Source: Parapedobacter sp051400755
GTDB lineage: Bacteria; Bacteroidota; Bacteroidia; Sphingobacteriales; Sphingobacteriaceae
Assembly: GCF_051400755.1 (NCBI RefSeq)
Contig: NZ_JBLFFL010000007.1
Coordinates: 62,001-126,000, forward strand
Reading direction: 5' to 3'
DNA length: 64,000 nt
Shown: piece by piece, positions 1 through 8,016 of the stretch
Layout of the letters: each line of letters starts with the position of its first letter
Position numbering within the stretch: position 1 is the first letter of the stretch
Notes under the pieces: generated by a model
The model's input: only the letters and a program-made list of their open reading frames with translations
What the model was told of the DNA's origin: nothing
Database searches by the model: none
Program-made: the position numbers and the translations under genes

Positions 1-90
1 CGGCTACAGGCTGCCGGAGTGGATCGCCACGTTCGGGGATGGGAGAAATCAAGTGACCACGCGCCGGTATGGATCGAATTGTCATCATAA
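1..90 (+). CDS. xthA: Exodeoxyribonuclease III, C-terminal end (partial)
   Basis: Frame 1 is open from the window edge to TAA at 88-90 and encodes the last 29 residues of a protein. The run GWEKSSDHAPVWIEL is the C-terminal signature of exonuclease III/AP endonucleases: the His of SDHAP is the catalytic base that activates water for phosphodiester cleavage at abasic sites in base excision repair. Family knowledge supports the name; only the final motif is visible, so the rest of the active site cannot be checked. It converges on the membrane protein gene that ends at 107. Confidence 0.85.
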   Translation, partial: RLQAAGVDRHVRGWEKSSDHAPVWIELSS

Positions 91-106
91 CACGCTTTCA
101 AATCCG

Positions 107-715
107 CTATCGTTGAATCTTCTTACCAAGGCTTATAAACAAGGCCGAAAGCAGGATGAATGCCATCGCAAAGCCCAGTGAGTTCATCAACACAGCGGTC
201 AGTCCAAGCGCCTGGACATTGATAAACGGATAGGGGTAGAAATCCGAAAAACTTCCCCGTAATAAGACGTAGATCAGATACGCAAGCGGATACAACAGCC
301 AAACAAATAGTTGCTGATAGCGAAGGGTAGATTTAGGCGCATATAAATACCAATACAACATGACCAGCACCGGGATGATGGAGTGCAACAGCTCATCGAC
401 TACCATCTGCAGACCGGTAGGATCCCAAATATGCCGGAGCAGGATCTGGTAACCTAGTCCGACGACAGTGATGTAAACCGTCAGGGCAGTCAATGCCCCA
501 CTACGGCTGCTAAGCGGCTTGGCCGGCGGTGGCCACAACACCTCGAAACTAAAGTATAGCGCCACCAGGATATTGGTGAGGATGGTGAAAAAACTAAAAA
601 ACCTGATATTGGTCTCGATGATATCGACAACCCTATTCTCCAGCGTCAGGTAGTATTGGGCAATCACGGCGAACCATCCGAGTGCGGCAAAAATAAAGGC
701 CAGTTTCTTTCTCAT
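107..715 (-). CDS. Pr6Pr-type integral membrane protein
   Basis: A protein of 202 residues with about six hydrophobic helices, beginning MRKKLAFIFAALGWFAV. The pattern of a first helix with GWFAVIAQYYL, a RFFSFFTILTNILV segment and a conserved LLHSIIPVLVMLYW helix matches the bacterial Pr6Pr family, whose function is unknown. A longer reading to 769 exists, but the ATG at 713-715 is preferred: a TAnnTTTG promoter core lies at 737-744, between the two starts. No enzyme motif is seen. It faces the VOC gene at 813 head to head. Confidence 0.7.
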   Translation of the reverse strand: MRKKLAFIFAALGWFAVIAQYYLTLENRVVDIIETNIRFFSFFTILTNILVALYFSFEVLWPPPAKPLSSRSGALTALTVYITVVGLGYQILLRHIWDPTGLQMVVDELLHSIIPVLVMLYWYLYAPKSTLRYQQLFVWLLYPLAYLIYVLLRGSFSDFYPYPFINVQALGLTAVLMNSLGFAMAFILLSALFISLGKKIQR

Positions 716-736
716 CGTCGGTGGATTTGACAGACA

Positions 737-744
737 CAAAGATA
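737..744 (-). promoter_or_regulatory. -7 promoter core (TATCTTTG) of the Pr6Pr gene
   Basis: Perfect match to the Bacteroidota TAnnTTTG core on the minus strand, 21 bases before the ATG. The -33 element was not identified. Confidence 0.55.
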
Positions 745-812
745 TGGCTATGTTTACGGAAACTTGCAAATTAGTCCAAGGTTATCGAAGTTTGGTAAGC
801 TAATAAATCACC

Positions 813-1232
813 ATGTACGAAAAACAACAAAACAGCGTTCAAGAACCGCCGCTCCGGGCTATCCATCACATTGCCATCATCTGTTCGGACTATCTGCGTT
901 CGAAGCACTTTTATACCGAAATACTGCAGCTGCGTATCATGCAAGAAGTGTATCGTGAAGCGCGGCAATCTTACAAGTTGGATCTGGCACTGGGCAATCA
1001 GTATGTGATCGAGCTGTTTTCGTTTCCCGACCCTCCGGCCAGACCGTCCAAGCCCGAAGCATGTGGACTCCGGCATTTGGCCTTTGCCGTGCAGGATATC
1101 GATACTGCCGTAGCCCACCTGCTGCAAAGGGGAGTCCAAACGGAACCCATTCGTGTCGACGAACACACAGGCAAGCGCTTCACGTTTTTTTCGGATCCGG
1201 ATGGTTTGCCGCTGGAGCTTTACGAATCATGA
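813..1232 (+). CDS. VOC (glyoxalase/bleomycin resistance) family protein
   Basis: A 139-residue single-unit vicinal oxygen chelate protein. Candidate metal ligands sit where the family has them: His in AIHHIAI near residue 18, Glu in YVIELFSF, His in GLRHLAF and the last Glu in LPLELYES (about 135). The pattern resembles the GloA2/SMU.1112c branch, annotated as lactoylglutathione lyase-like, but the substrate is unknown and Bacteroidota often lack glutathione, so glyoxalase I activity should not be assumed. Its stop lies 18 bases before the end of the convergent esterase gene. Confidence 0.8.
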   Translation: MYEKQQNSVQEPPLRAIHHIAIICSDYLRSKHFYTEILQLRIMQEVYREARQSYKLDLALGNQYVIELFSFPDPPARPSKPEACGLRHLAFAVQDIDTAVAHLLQRGVQTEPIRVDEHTGKRFTFFSDPDGLPLELYES

Positions 1233-1250
1233 GAGGCGTCTGGCAGACTA

Positions 1251-2888
1251 CTATTGGCAAATAAATCCGATTCCCGCCTCAAAGGATGGCACCGCGGTGC
1301 CCATATGCTCCATATCTTGGTACACCTTAGCGCGGACCGTGATGCCTGGCTTTTCAGACAGTGAATGGATCAGTTTCTGGAAGTTGGCGGCCATACCCTC
1401 CCCCATTTCCCGTTCTCCCATGGTCAGCAAGAGTTTGGATCGCTCCATATCCCGCCCGTGCTTGGCAACCGGTAGCGCCGTCAATTGCTGGATGATGTAG
1501 TTGTCTTGATAGCCGATGGACGGACTGGCGGCCACATAATGGTCAAATACCGGGGCGTGACCATCTTCCGCCGTCCGATCACGCCACAGTGCATACAGCA
1601 CAAAGTATCCACCGAAGGAATGCCCCATGATTGCGCGCGATGTGGTGTCAGTGCGATAGGTTTGGTCTACATAAGGGATCAATTCGGACTGTAAAAAATC
1701 GTAAAACCGGTCTGCGCCGCCACTTGTTGCAAAGCCCTCATGCGGGGACGCCGCTGGGAAGGTATAATCACGCACCCGCAGGGAGTCCATCACGTATGCA
1801 TTTTCATATCCGATCCCTATAACGATCGGCTCCACCGCATCCTTGGTCTGTCGGTGTACCGCTTGCCCCACATGATCAAAATAAGCATTGCCATCCAAGT
1901 GATAGAGCACGGGATAGCGCCTGCTGGTGTCTTCGCCGTAGTCCGGAGGCAATTGGATGAAGAGGCTGAACTCATCATTGACTACGGATGAAGGGAGTAC
2001 CAGCGTTGGTGCGGATGCGATATCCTCAACTTCCTCCGGCATATCACGGTCCACCAATGCGGTCACATACAGGCAATAATGATGAGGAGGTGTATTCCAA
2101 GTGCCTAAGCTGCTTCTCCGATAAAAACTTTTGGACGTACCGCCCAATTTCACTTCATAGGCGATGGGTTCGGTTTGCTCACCGGTTTCGGGCATAAACT
2201 CCAGGCAAGCCACAAATGCTCCGGTCAGCCGGATATCGTATTCGGTCAAGTCAAACCGAAGCCAGCCCTTGTTGAGCGCATGCCGCTGCAAGATGCTTTC
2301 CTCCACCAGCCGTTCAGCTGGGCGGCCGTCCGCATAACGGTAAAAATTTATCCGGAATGTTGCGCTGTCCTCTCGCGTATCGAAGACGTAAAGATTCAGG
2401 GACGTGATTTTTGCGGGTGTTTCTCCCAGTTTGATGAGCTGGCCGATTTCGAAACTATCGTCTGGCTCAAACATGCCATCCGTAAAGTGCAGCAACAGGT
2501 TACGTGTTTTGATTCCGTACCTTCGTTCCACCGGCTTCCTGCCGGAGACCACCACTTCATTCAATAGGGTATTTTTAGCTGCCAGCTTGGCGATTACCGG
2601 CTCCCCTCCCCTCGCCTCGTTGACCGGAATATGATAAAGTTGATAGCCGACCAGCGAGAACGTCAATGTATCGTGCTCATGTCCTTCCGGGATGTGCAGG
2701 GTGAAAGCGCCCCCGTCCATCGATACCGTCCCAATATTCTTATCCTTAATTCCGATATTGACATACGCCAGGGGCGCACCGCTATCCGCGTCGAGTACCT
2801 GGCCCGACAGTCGGAGCTGTGACCATCCGATTGCTGGGATCTCCAAGATGACCAGCACCAAAAATAGGGGGACGATGATTCTTCTCAT
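1251..2888 (-). CDS. Exported esterase with N-terminal carboxypeptidase-like domain
   Basis: A 545-residue secreted protein. Residues 1-23 are a signal peptide. Residues about 26-105 form a CarboxypepD_reg-like beta domain, of the type found on TonB-dependent receptors. Residues about 125-280 look like an all-beta region I cannot name. Residues about 295-545 are a Fes/IroE-type alpha/beta hydrolase with nucleophile Ser424 in GHSFGG; a late His in MEHMGT is the likely catalytic His. The substrate is unknown; relatives hydrolyse siderophore or sugar esters. The ATG at 2886-2888 fits the signal peptide better than the longer reading to 2918. Confidence 0.75.
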   Translation of the reverse strand: MRRIIVPLFLVLVILEIPAIGWSQLRLSGQVLDADSGAPLAYVNIGIKDKNIGTVSMDGGAFTLHIPEGHEHDTLTFSLVGYQLYHIPVNEARGGEPVIAKLAAKNTLLNEVVVSGRKPVERRYGIKTRNLLLHFTDGMFEPDDSFEIGQLIKLGETPAKITSLNLYVFDTREDSATFRINFYRYADGRPAERLVEESILQRHALNKGWLRFDLTEYDIRLTGAFVACLEFMPETGEQTEPIAYEVKLGGTSKSFYRRSSLGTWNTPPHHYCLYVTALVDRDMPEEVEDIASAPTLVLPSSVVNDEFSLFIQLPPDYGEDTSRRYPVLYHLDGNAYFDHVGQAVHRQTKDAVEPIVIGIGYENAYVMDSLRVRDYTFPAASPHEGFATSGGADRFYDFLQSELIPYVDQTYRTDTTSRAIMGHSFGGYFVLYALWRDRTAEDGHAPVFDHYVAASPSIGYQDNYIIQQLTALPVAKHGRDMERSKLLLTMGEREMGEGMAANFQKLIHSLSEKPGITVRAKVYQDMEHMGTAVPSFEAGIGFICQ

Positions 2889-3033
2889 GAAGCAAAAATC
2901 ATCTTTTTGGCAACGCATTGCTGCTTTTTAACAAAGTTTAACTTCTGCTCACCTGAACCTCGGACCACCCAGCGAAATAACATATTGCTCGGCAAGCTAG
3001 ATTTCTGTATTTTCGTAAGAAATACACAAGCTC

Positions 3034-3867
3034 ATGAAGACAATAGGCATACTAGCAGCTTCCGCAGCGTTCCTGGCAGTGGGATGCGGTGGCGCGACAG
3101 AAAACCAATCCACCGAGGCTGCACAAAAGTTGAATCTTACCGATTCTGTGGTTGCCAAAGCCGTCAACTACCAGGCCTTGGGAGACACCATGGTCGGTTA
3201 CGTCGCTTTTTGCGAAGATACAGTAAAAAAGCCCGGCATACTGGTCGTTCATGAATGGTGGGGGCTCGACGATTATACCAAACGCCGTACACGTGAATTG
3301 GCTGATCTGGGTTATGTCGCTTTTGCAGTGGATATGTACGGGCAGGGCAAAACAGCCGATAACCCCGAAGGTGCCATGGCACTGGCTGGTCCCAATTATC
3401 AGGATCCGAAGGCGGCAAAACAGCGTTTCGATGCGGCCCTAGCCCAGTTGAAAGCGCTCCCCGAAGTGGATACTACGCGCATCGCAGCCATCGGCTATTG
3501 CTTCGGGGGCTCAATGGTGCTGAATGCCGTCAAATTAGGGGACAACCTCCAAGCGGCGGTGAGTTTCCACGGCGGACTGAAAGGGGTGCCGGCGGATAAG
3601 AACAGAGTGAAAACGCCTATCCTCATCTGCCACGGTGCCGAAGATGTCAATGTGCCCGATACCGAGGTCGCTGCGTTCAAGTCCGAAATGGACAGCATCA
3701 ACGCCGACTATCTATTCAAGGAATACCCCGGTGCGACGCATGCATTTACCAATCCGGAGGCCACCGAAAAAGGGAAGAAATTCAATATCCCTATTGCGTA
3801 CAACGCAGCGGCAGATACCGCTTCATGGAACGATATGAAAGCGTTTTTTGATAAGCACCTGGAATAA
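3034..3867 (+). CDS. Dienelactone hydrolase family lipoprotein
   Basis: A 277-residue alpha/beta hydrolase with a lipoprotein signal (cleavage before Cys18 in AVGCGG), so it is probably anchored in the periplasm or outer membrane. The dienelactone hydrolase triad is complete: Cys156 in GYCFGG, Asp204 in GAEDVNV and His236 in GATHAF. Glu73 in HEWWG is the family Glu that interacts with the nucleophile. Dienelactone hydrolases open lactone rings in aromatic degradation, but exported lipoprotein members have no known substrate. It stands alone, divergent from the esterase and convergent with the M61 peptidase. Confidence 0.85.
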   Translation: MKTIGILAASAAFLAVGCGGATENQSTEAAQKLNLTDSVVAKAVNYQALGDTMVGYVAFCEDTVKKPGILVVHEWWGLDDYTKRRTRELADLGYVAFAVDMYGQGKTADNPEGAMALAGPNYQDPKAAKQRFDAALAQLKALPEVDTTRIAAIGYCFGGSMVLNAVKLGDNLQAAVSFHGGLKGVPADKNRVKTPILICHGAEDVNVPDTEVAAFKSEMDSINADYLFKEYPGATHAFTNPEATEKGKKFNIPIAYNAAADTASWNDMKAFFDKHLE

Positions 3868-3906
3868 AAGCAACGACAAATAGCTACTGTAATCGAAGTA
3901 AGCGCG

Positions 3907-3938
3907 GGTACGGTTCCCTAATTACAGGGAACCGTACC
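3907..3938. repeat. 13-bp perfect inverted repeat over the M61 stop codon
   Basis: Arms 3907-3919 and 3926-3938 are exact reverse complements around a 6-base loop. The hairpin contains the last codons and stop (3918-3920) of the M61 gene and lies 39 bases after the dienelactone hydrolase stop. There is no T-run on either strand, so it is not a classic terminator, though it may protect or end both transcripts. Confidence 0.7.
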
Positions 3939-5480
3939 GGTCAGCCATATGGCCCTGAGCCGCGTGGCTTCTGCGCTCGCGTGCTCATCGACTACCAGCT
4001 TTTTCGTGCCATCGGGTTGATAACGGACACCCACCAGGCGAAAGAAATCGTCATAGGGGATCGGCGTATTTCCTTGTGTATACTTCAAGAGAAAATCCTT
4101 TGCCTCCGGATAGCTCAACCGCGCAATCTCATCGAAAAGTTCGTCGTCTTCAAAGTAGCTGTCCTTTCCGTAGCGAATACCCAGGTCATGTGTCAGATCC
4201 TTTAGCCCATATCCCCCTTCTGACAGGTGCAGCAGGTAAATATCCAGGCATGCCCCGATCAACGCACCTTTCTGGTAGACATTCCCATATTGGTCGGCAT
4301 ACGTAGAGGCCGCATATTTACTCAGCTGGGTGAAGGCCAATGTGTCATTGTAGTTTTCGCGCGAGTCCACAATCTTCTCCCCAAGTTTGTCCAAAAACTG
4401 CTCGGGGGTATTGATACCGCTTTGCACCTGCACATGATGCGCCGTGTACTCGGTCGTACCCTCATAAAGCCATAAGTGCTTGGACAGAATGGGCGTATCA
4501 TAGTTAAATTCCTTCACTTCCCTCGACGCGATGGTGAGCGGCGTAATGATATGGAAAAACTCGTGCGAAGACACATCAACCAGCATGTTTTTCAGCACAT
4601 CCGCCGGCAGCTCAGGAATATAATAAAAAGAAGACGTGGTATGTTCTAATGCTCCGGCCATGCCCTGCTGGAAGGATTGCTGCAACTTCATGTCCTTGAA
4701 ATAGTAAAGGAACGCATAGCGGTCGGCCGGTAGCTTGCCGCCCAGGTATACGCGTGCCCCTTGCAGCAACCCGTTCAACCAGCCGGCGATCTCTCCGGAA
4801 TTGATCGTTTTATTAGGTGAATATACCGATACCAACACCTCGCAGTTGCCCACCTTTACCGTGGTCGTATCAGGCACGCCGTACATGATGGGCGTATCAT
4901 AGAGGTCATCCAAACGCTCCATGTGAAACACGTCGCGGGTAGCGTTGCTTTCCACGGGTACCTTCGCCGATGACCCGTAGAAGTCCGCCGGCTTTTCAAA
5001 CGTCAATTCAATGGGCAACTTGTGCTGACCCTCCAGGTATCCGAAAATCCCCGGCGTATGCACCACTACATTCTTCGCTTCGATGTTGGTCGCCGCCATC
5101 GGATAGATGTTGTGCTGCTTATCGGTATCGTAGATATCCTCCACCTCATAGGTAATGCGGTGCAGCTTTTTTGCGTTACCGATCTCCCACTGGTTTGTAT
5201 TCAGCTGCTTCACCGGCAGGCGGCGCCCGCCACGGTCTTCCGCCACTACATTACTCGTAAACGCCCCGTAGTCGCTGATCGCGTACGTACCTGGAATGAT
5301 CTTCGGCAACGCGAATACCACCTTTTTGCCCGTCACCTCGGGCGTGATCAACGTCACCCTGAATTTGTCATCCTGCAGGTTGGTCAAGTCAACCGTATAT
5401 TGATAGCGCTGCGCCCATAGCATGGGTATAGAAGCGATCAATGAAAAAAGTAAAAGCAACGCCTTTTTCGTATTATTCAT
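3918..5480 (-). CDS. M61 family metallopeptidase
   Basis: A 520-residue exported peptidase with a signal peptide at about 1-23 (ends MLWAQ). The M61 zinc site is visible: His306, Glu307 and His310 in SSHEFFH, and the third ligand Glu340 in LWLYEGTTEY. The N-terminal half (about 25-230) is the beta domain typical of glycyl aminopeptidase-like M61 enzymes. Many family members carry a C-terminal PDZ domain; I do not see one, and the protein is shorter than usual. Substrate unknown. A -7 core lies only 8 bases before the ATG. Confidence 0.88.
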   Translation of the reverse strand: MNNTKKALLLLFSLIASIPMLWAQRYQYTVDLTNLQDDKFRVTLITPEVTGKKVVFALPKIIPGTYAISDYGAFTSNVVAEDRGGRRLPVKQLNTNQWEIGNAKKLHRITYEVEDIYDTDKQHNIYPMAATNIEAKNVVVHTPGIFGYLEGQHKLPIELTFEKPADFYGSSAKVPVESNATRDVFHMERLDDLYDTPIMYGVPDTTTVKVGNCEVLVSVYSPNKTINSGEIAGWLNGLLQGARVYLGGKLPADRYAFLYYFKDMKLQQSFQQGMAGALEHTTSSFYYIPELPADVLKNMLVDVSSHEFFHIITPLTIASREVKEFNYDTPILSKHLWLYEGTTEYTAHHVQVQSGINTPEQFLDKLGEKIVDSRENYNDTLAFTQLSKYAASTYADQYGNVYQKGALIGACLDIYLLHLSEGGYGLKDLTHDLGIRYGKDSYFEDDELFDEIARLSYPEAKDFLLKYTQGNTPIPYDDFFRLVGVRYQPDGTKKLVVDEHASAEATRLRAIWLTGTVPCN

Positions 5481-5488
5481 AATAGCGG

Positions 5489-5496
5489 CAAAGATA
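5489..5496 (-). promoter_or_regulatory. -7 promoter core (TATCTTTG) of the M61 gene
   Basis: Perfect TAnnTTTG match on the minus strand with 8 bases between it and the ATG, which predicts an extremely short or absent leader. Confidence 0.5.
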
Positions 5497-5503
5497 GCGT
5501 ATT

Positions 5504-5917
5504 TCAGCGACTGGACTTCATTGCCTTCACCACTTTTATGTGATTGTCGTTGACAAACCGTTCATATTCCGGCGTCTCACGTCCATACAAGGCAATTCTT
5601 CCGTCCCCATCGCTGTGCACGCCCCAGCCGTACCGTTTGGTCAATGGGGAGGCCCGGAAACAAGGCTGGCCTTTGGAAAAGAACATCGCTCTGGCTTCTT
5701 CATGTTCATCTTCTGTCAAGTCATTCCGCTCCGCGTATAGCTGAAACAACACATCATCCGAAGTGTATCGGTAGGGATGGTTGATGACCATATCAAACGC
5801 GATATTGGCTACAGATTTCTTGTCTCCCTTTACGGGCGGGACCTCACCTGTTGCAGCCGGACAATCATCCGCCACTGCGATAAAGGTATTCTCGTAGTTT
5901 GTGGTATGTAGTTTCAT
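5504..5917 (-). CDS. DUF6157 family protein
   Basis: A soluble 137-residue protein starting MKLHTTNYENTFIAVADDCP, recognised as the DUF6157 family: the segments GEVPPVKGDKKSVANIAFDM, RNDLTEDEHEEARAMFFSKG and KRYGWGVHSDGDGRIAL are characteristic. No function has been assigned and I see no catalytic motif. It reads toward the M61 gene but has its own promoter core at 5943-5950. The region 5918-6017 otherwise shows nothing notable. Confidence 0.8.
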   Translation of the reverse strand: MKLHTTNYENTFIAVADDCPAATGEVPPVKGDKKSVANIAFDMVINHPYRYTSDDVLFQLYAERNDLTEDEHEEARAMFFSKGQPCFRASPLTKRYGWGVHSDGDGRIALYGRETPEYERFVNDNHIKVVKAMKSSR

Positions 5918-5942
5918 CTTTTTGTGATTGGGTTACACACCA

Positions 5943-5950
5943 CAAAAATA
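5943..5950 (-). promoter_or_regulatory. -7 promoter core (TATTTTTG) of the DUF6157 gene
   Basis: Perfect TAnnTTTG match on the minus strand, 25 bases before the ATG at 5915-5917. Confidence 0.5.
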
Positions 5951-6017
5951 CACATCGCCACTGACAACCCTATGGCAGGGTGTTCGGTTTTATCTGCTAG
6001 TGGTCCGTCGCTTTATC

Positions 6018-6458
6018 TCAGTTAGGTTTAGTCAGTTTGATGTCCATAAAATGTGTCCAGGTCCTGCCATCAGCTGTCTGTTCCCAAATTCCTGAAAATT
6101 CCATGTCATTTCTTTTAAATCCACCGGTAAACCTCAATGTATCTCCCAGAAATGTCCAATGTCCGTCGTCGTATGTAGCGTTCATTAAGCCAGAATTCCC
6201 CTTATTGTCATAGTGGCGCATTGTGTAGTTATCCTGCTCATGGTCATAACCCACTATTTCGACGGTTTTGTTCTCATCGTCCCCCACGAAAACATCCACT
6301 CGATGCAATAAAAAGAATCCCCCGGGTAACCATTCATAGGTATCTGTGCCGGAAATGGCGATCTCCGGAGCAGTGTCTGTTGCTAGGATTTTTCCAACGG
6401 TATTCCAGCGACCGACAAACTTGCTTAATCGTTCGTATGCTATACCTTTGCTTGTCAT
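6018..6458 (-). CDS. DUF1579 family protein
   Basis: A 146-residue protein with a lipocalin-like all-beta pattern: FVGRWNTVGKI at the start, YEWLPGGFFLLHRVDV in the middle, and FSGIWEQTADGRTWTHFMDI at the end. These match DUF1579, a family of unknown function often found with DinB or SRPBCC proteins. Its ATG overlaps the stop of the upstream DinB gene by four bases (ATGA), so the two are translationally coupled and likely act together. No signal peptide. Confidence 0.75.
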   Translation of the reverse strand: MTSKGIAYERLSKFVGRWNTVGKILATDTAPEIAISGTDTYEWLPGGFFLLHRVDVFVGDDENKTVEIVGYDHEQDNYTMRHYDNKGNSGLMNATYDDGHWTFLGDTLRFTGGFKRNDMEFSGIWEQTADGRTWTHFMDIKLTKPN

Positions 6459-6967
6459 ATTCCGTTTAATTGTTGAATGATATTAGCCAACTGATGGTTG
6501 TGCCGCAGCGTATGCACCAACACAAAATTCAGCCATTCCTTGCGCGTGAGTGTACCTAGGCCAGGCAGTTCAAAATCGAGACAAGTCAGCGTCATATCGG
6601 CATCGCTGGCCGCAAAATCAATGATGGATGAAGTCCGCTTGCTAAGACCATTGATCAGCCTGTCTTTTTCGATCGGCTCTTCGCTTGGCAAAATGAAATC
6701 CGGCGATTTCATTTTTACTTCAAAATTCAGGAATTGCTCGCTCAACGGGGCGATATAGACGCCCGGATCTCGTCGGGTGGATTCCACCCGGCCAGTCAGG
6801 CACTCCATGACACCATAGGATTGGCGGAGATGATCGCCCACTTGCCCTGCCGTCCAACTGCCGCTAAACGGGACAGCATTTAACTCCCGTTCACCCAAGG
6901 CAGATAACGTGGCCAGCAATTCGCCAAAGGCGCTTTCTAATGCGTTTGATAACCTGTGTTGTGTCAT
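6455..6967 (-). CDS. DinB family protein
   Basis: A 170-residue four-helix-bundle protein of the DinB/YfiT superfamily. The putative metal His residues are in QVGDHLRQSYG (about residue 47) and HTLRHNHQL near the C-terminus, spaced as in family members that act as metal-dependent thiol transferases or hydrolases. The substrate is unknown. It is the first gene of a two-gene operon with DUF1579 (four-base overlap). Confidence 0.8.
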   Translation of the reverse strand: MTQHRLSNALESAFGELLATLSALGERELNAVPFSGSWTAGQVGDHLRQSYGVMECLTGRVESTRRDPGVYIAPLSEQFLNFEVKMKSPDFILPSEEPIEKDRLINGLSKRTSSIIDFAASDADMTLTCLDFELPGLGTLTRKEWLNFVLVHTLRHNHQLANIIQQLNGI

Positions 6968-7094
6968 GATTTATCCGAAGTATACCTTTACAAACGTACG
7001 GACAACATCGCACATTTGCGGCGGCCGATTGCGACAATTAAGGGGGACAATCGGGACAATATCGCGCATAGATGCTTAGCCATGAACGTTCAGA

Positions 7095-7931
7095 CTACCT
7101 ATGCTTTGTCAGTTTTTGCGGATTGAAAAAGTGGTTCAGCGGACCCCTACCCTTGCCGACCAATACATCGCGGCCGCTCAGGATGGCCTGATGCACATAT
7201 TCCTGTCCCTCTTGTACGGCGTCCAATAAGGGCTTCCCCAACGCGATGCGGCTGGCAATAGCGGCAGAAAGCGTGCACCCCGAACCATGGGTGTTGTTTG
7301 TCTCCAATCGCTCAAAACTGAATTCATGCACGGTGCCCTCTTCATCAAAATAAAGCGAGGTAAGCCGTGGTGCATCGAGATGCCCTCCTTTCAGCAGCAC
7401 GGAGCGGCAACCCATTTTGCGTATCTTTTCTCCCGCTACATACATGTCGTCCACTGTCCGTACGGGCATACCAGCCAAGACAGCCGCCTCGTCCAAATTG
7501 GGTGTGAGCACGGTCACGATGGGAAACAGCCGATCGATCAGCGTGACTAGCGTCTTATCTTCCATAAGCCCATGTCCGCTGGTCGCTACCATCACCGGAT
7601 CGAACACAATCGGCACCCTGGGATACTGCGTCAAGGCATTCACAATGGTATCCACCAGCTCACCGGTATGCACCATGCCGATTTTGATGGCGTCCGGAAA
7701 GATGTCGTCGAGAATAGCGTCAAGCTGTTTCCCGACAGCGTGGTCAGGAATGGAATAGATGGAGCGTACCCCTTGTGTGTTCTGCACCGGCAATGCGGTC
7801 AGTACGGAGGTGGCATAGCACCCCAGTGCCGAGATCGTCTTGATATCCGCCTGGATACCGGCACCGCCGCTGCCATCGAACCCGGCAATCGTCAGCACCG
7901 AGGGGTACCGGTATTGCTGTGTATTCGTCAT
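7095..7931 (-). CDS. thiD: Hydroxymethylpyrimidine/phosphomethylpyrimidine kinase ThiD
   Basis: A 278-residue ribokinase-fold enzyme that phosphorylates HMP and then HMP-P for thiamine biosynthesis. Visible motifs are the N-terminal AGFDGSGGAGIQADIKT substrate loop, FDPVMVATSGHGLM in the middle, LLKGGHL, and NTHGSGCTLSAAIA, which holds the anion hole and catalytic Cys/Gly region. Length fits the family. No other thiamine gene is nearby and I see no TPP riboswitch upstream, so it may serve in salvage here. Confidence 0.93.
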   Translation of the reverse strand: MTNTQQYRYPSVLTIAGFDGSGGAGIQADIKTISALGCYATSVLTALPVQNTQGVRSIYSIPDHAVGKQLDAILDDIFPDAIKIGMVHTGELVDTIVNALTQYPRVPIVFDPVMVATSGHGLMEDKTLVTLIDRLFPIVTVLTPNLDEAAVLAGMPVRTVDDMYVAGEKIRKMGCRSVLLKGGHLDAPRLTSLYFDEEGTVHEFSFERLETNNTHGSGCTLSAAIASRIALGKPLLDAVQEGQEYVHQAILSGRDVLVGKGRGPLNHFFNPQKLTKHR

Positions 7932-7955
7932 GCAGTATTCGTGTAAATCCCACTA

Positions 7956-7963
7956 CAAAGATA
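7956..7963 (-). promoter_or_regulatory. -7 promoter core (TATCTTTG) of thiD
   Basis: Perfect TAnnTTTG match on the minus strand, 24 bases before the thiD ATG. Confidence 0.55.
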
Positions 7964-8016
7964 AGCATAACAAACCGAACGGTTTATTATCAGCACCGAT
8001 TAAGGGCGCTTATTCA

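Noticed and set aside
7020..7960. Possible TPP riboswitch for thiD
   Set aside because: The leader before thiD is only about 24 bases after its promoter core, too short for a TPP riboswitch, and no conserved thi-box sequence was seen.
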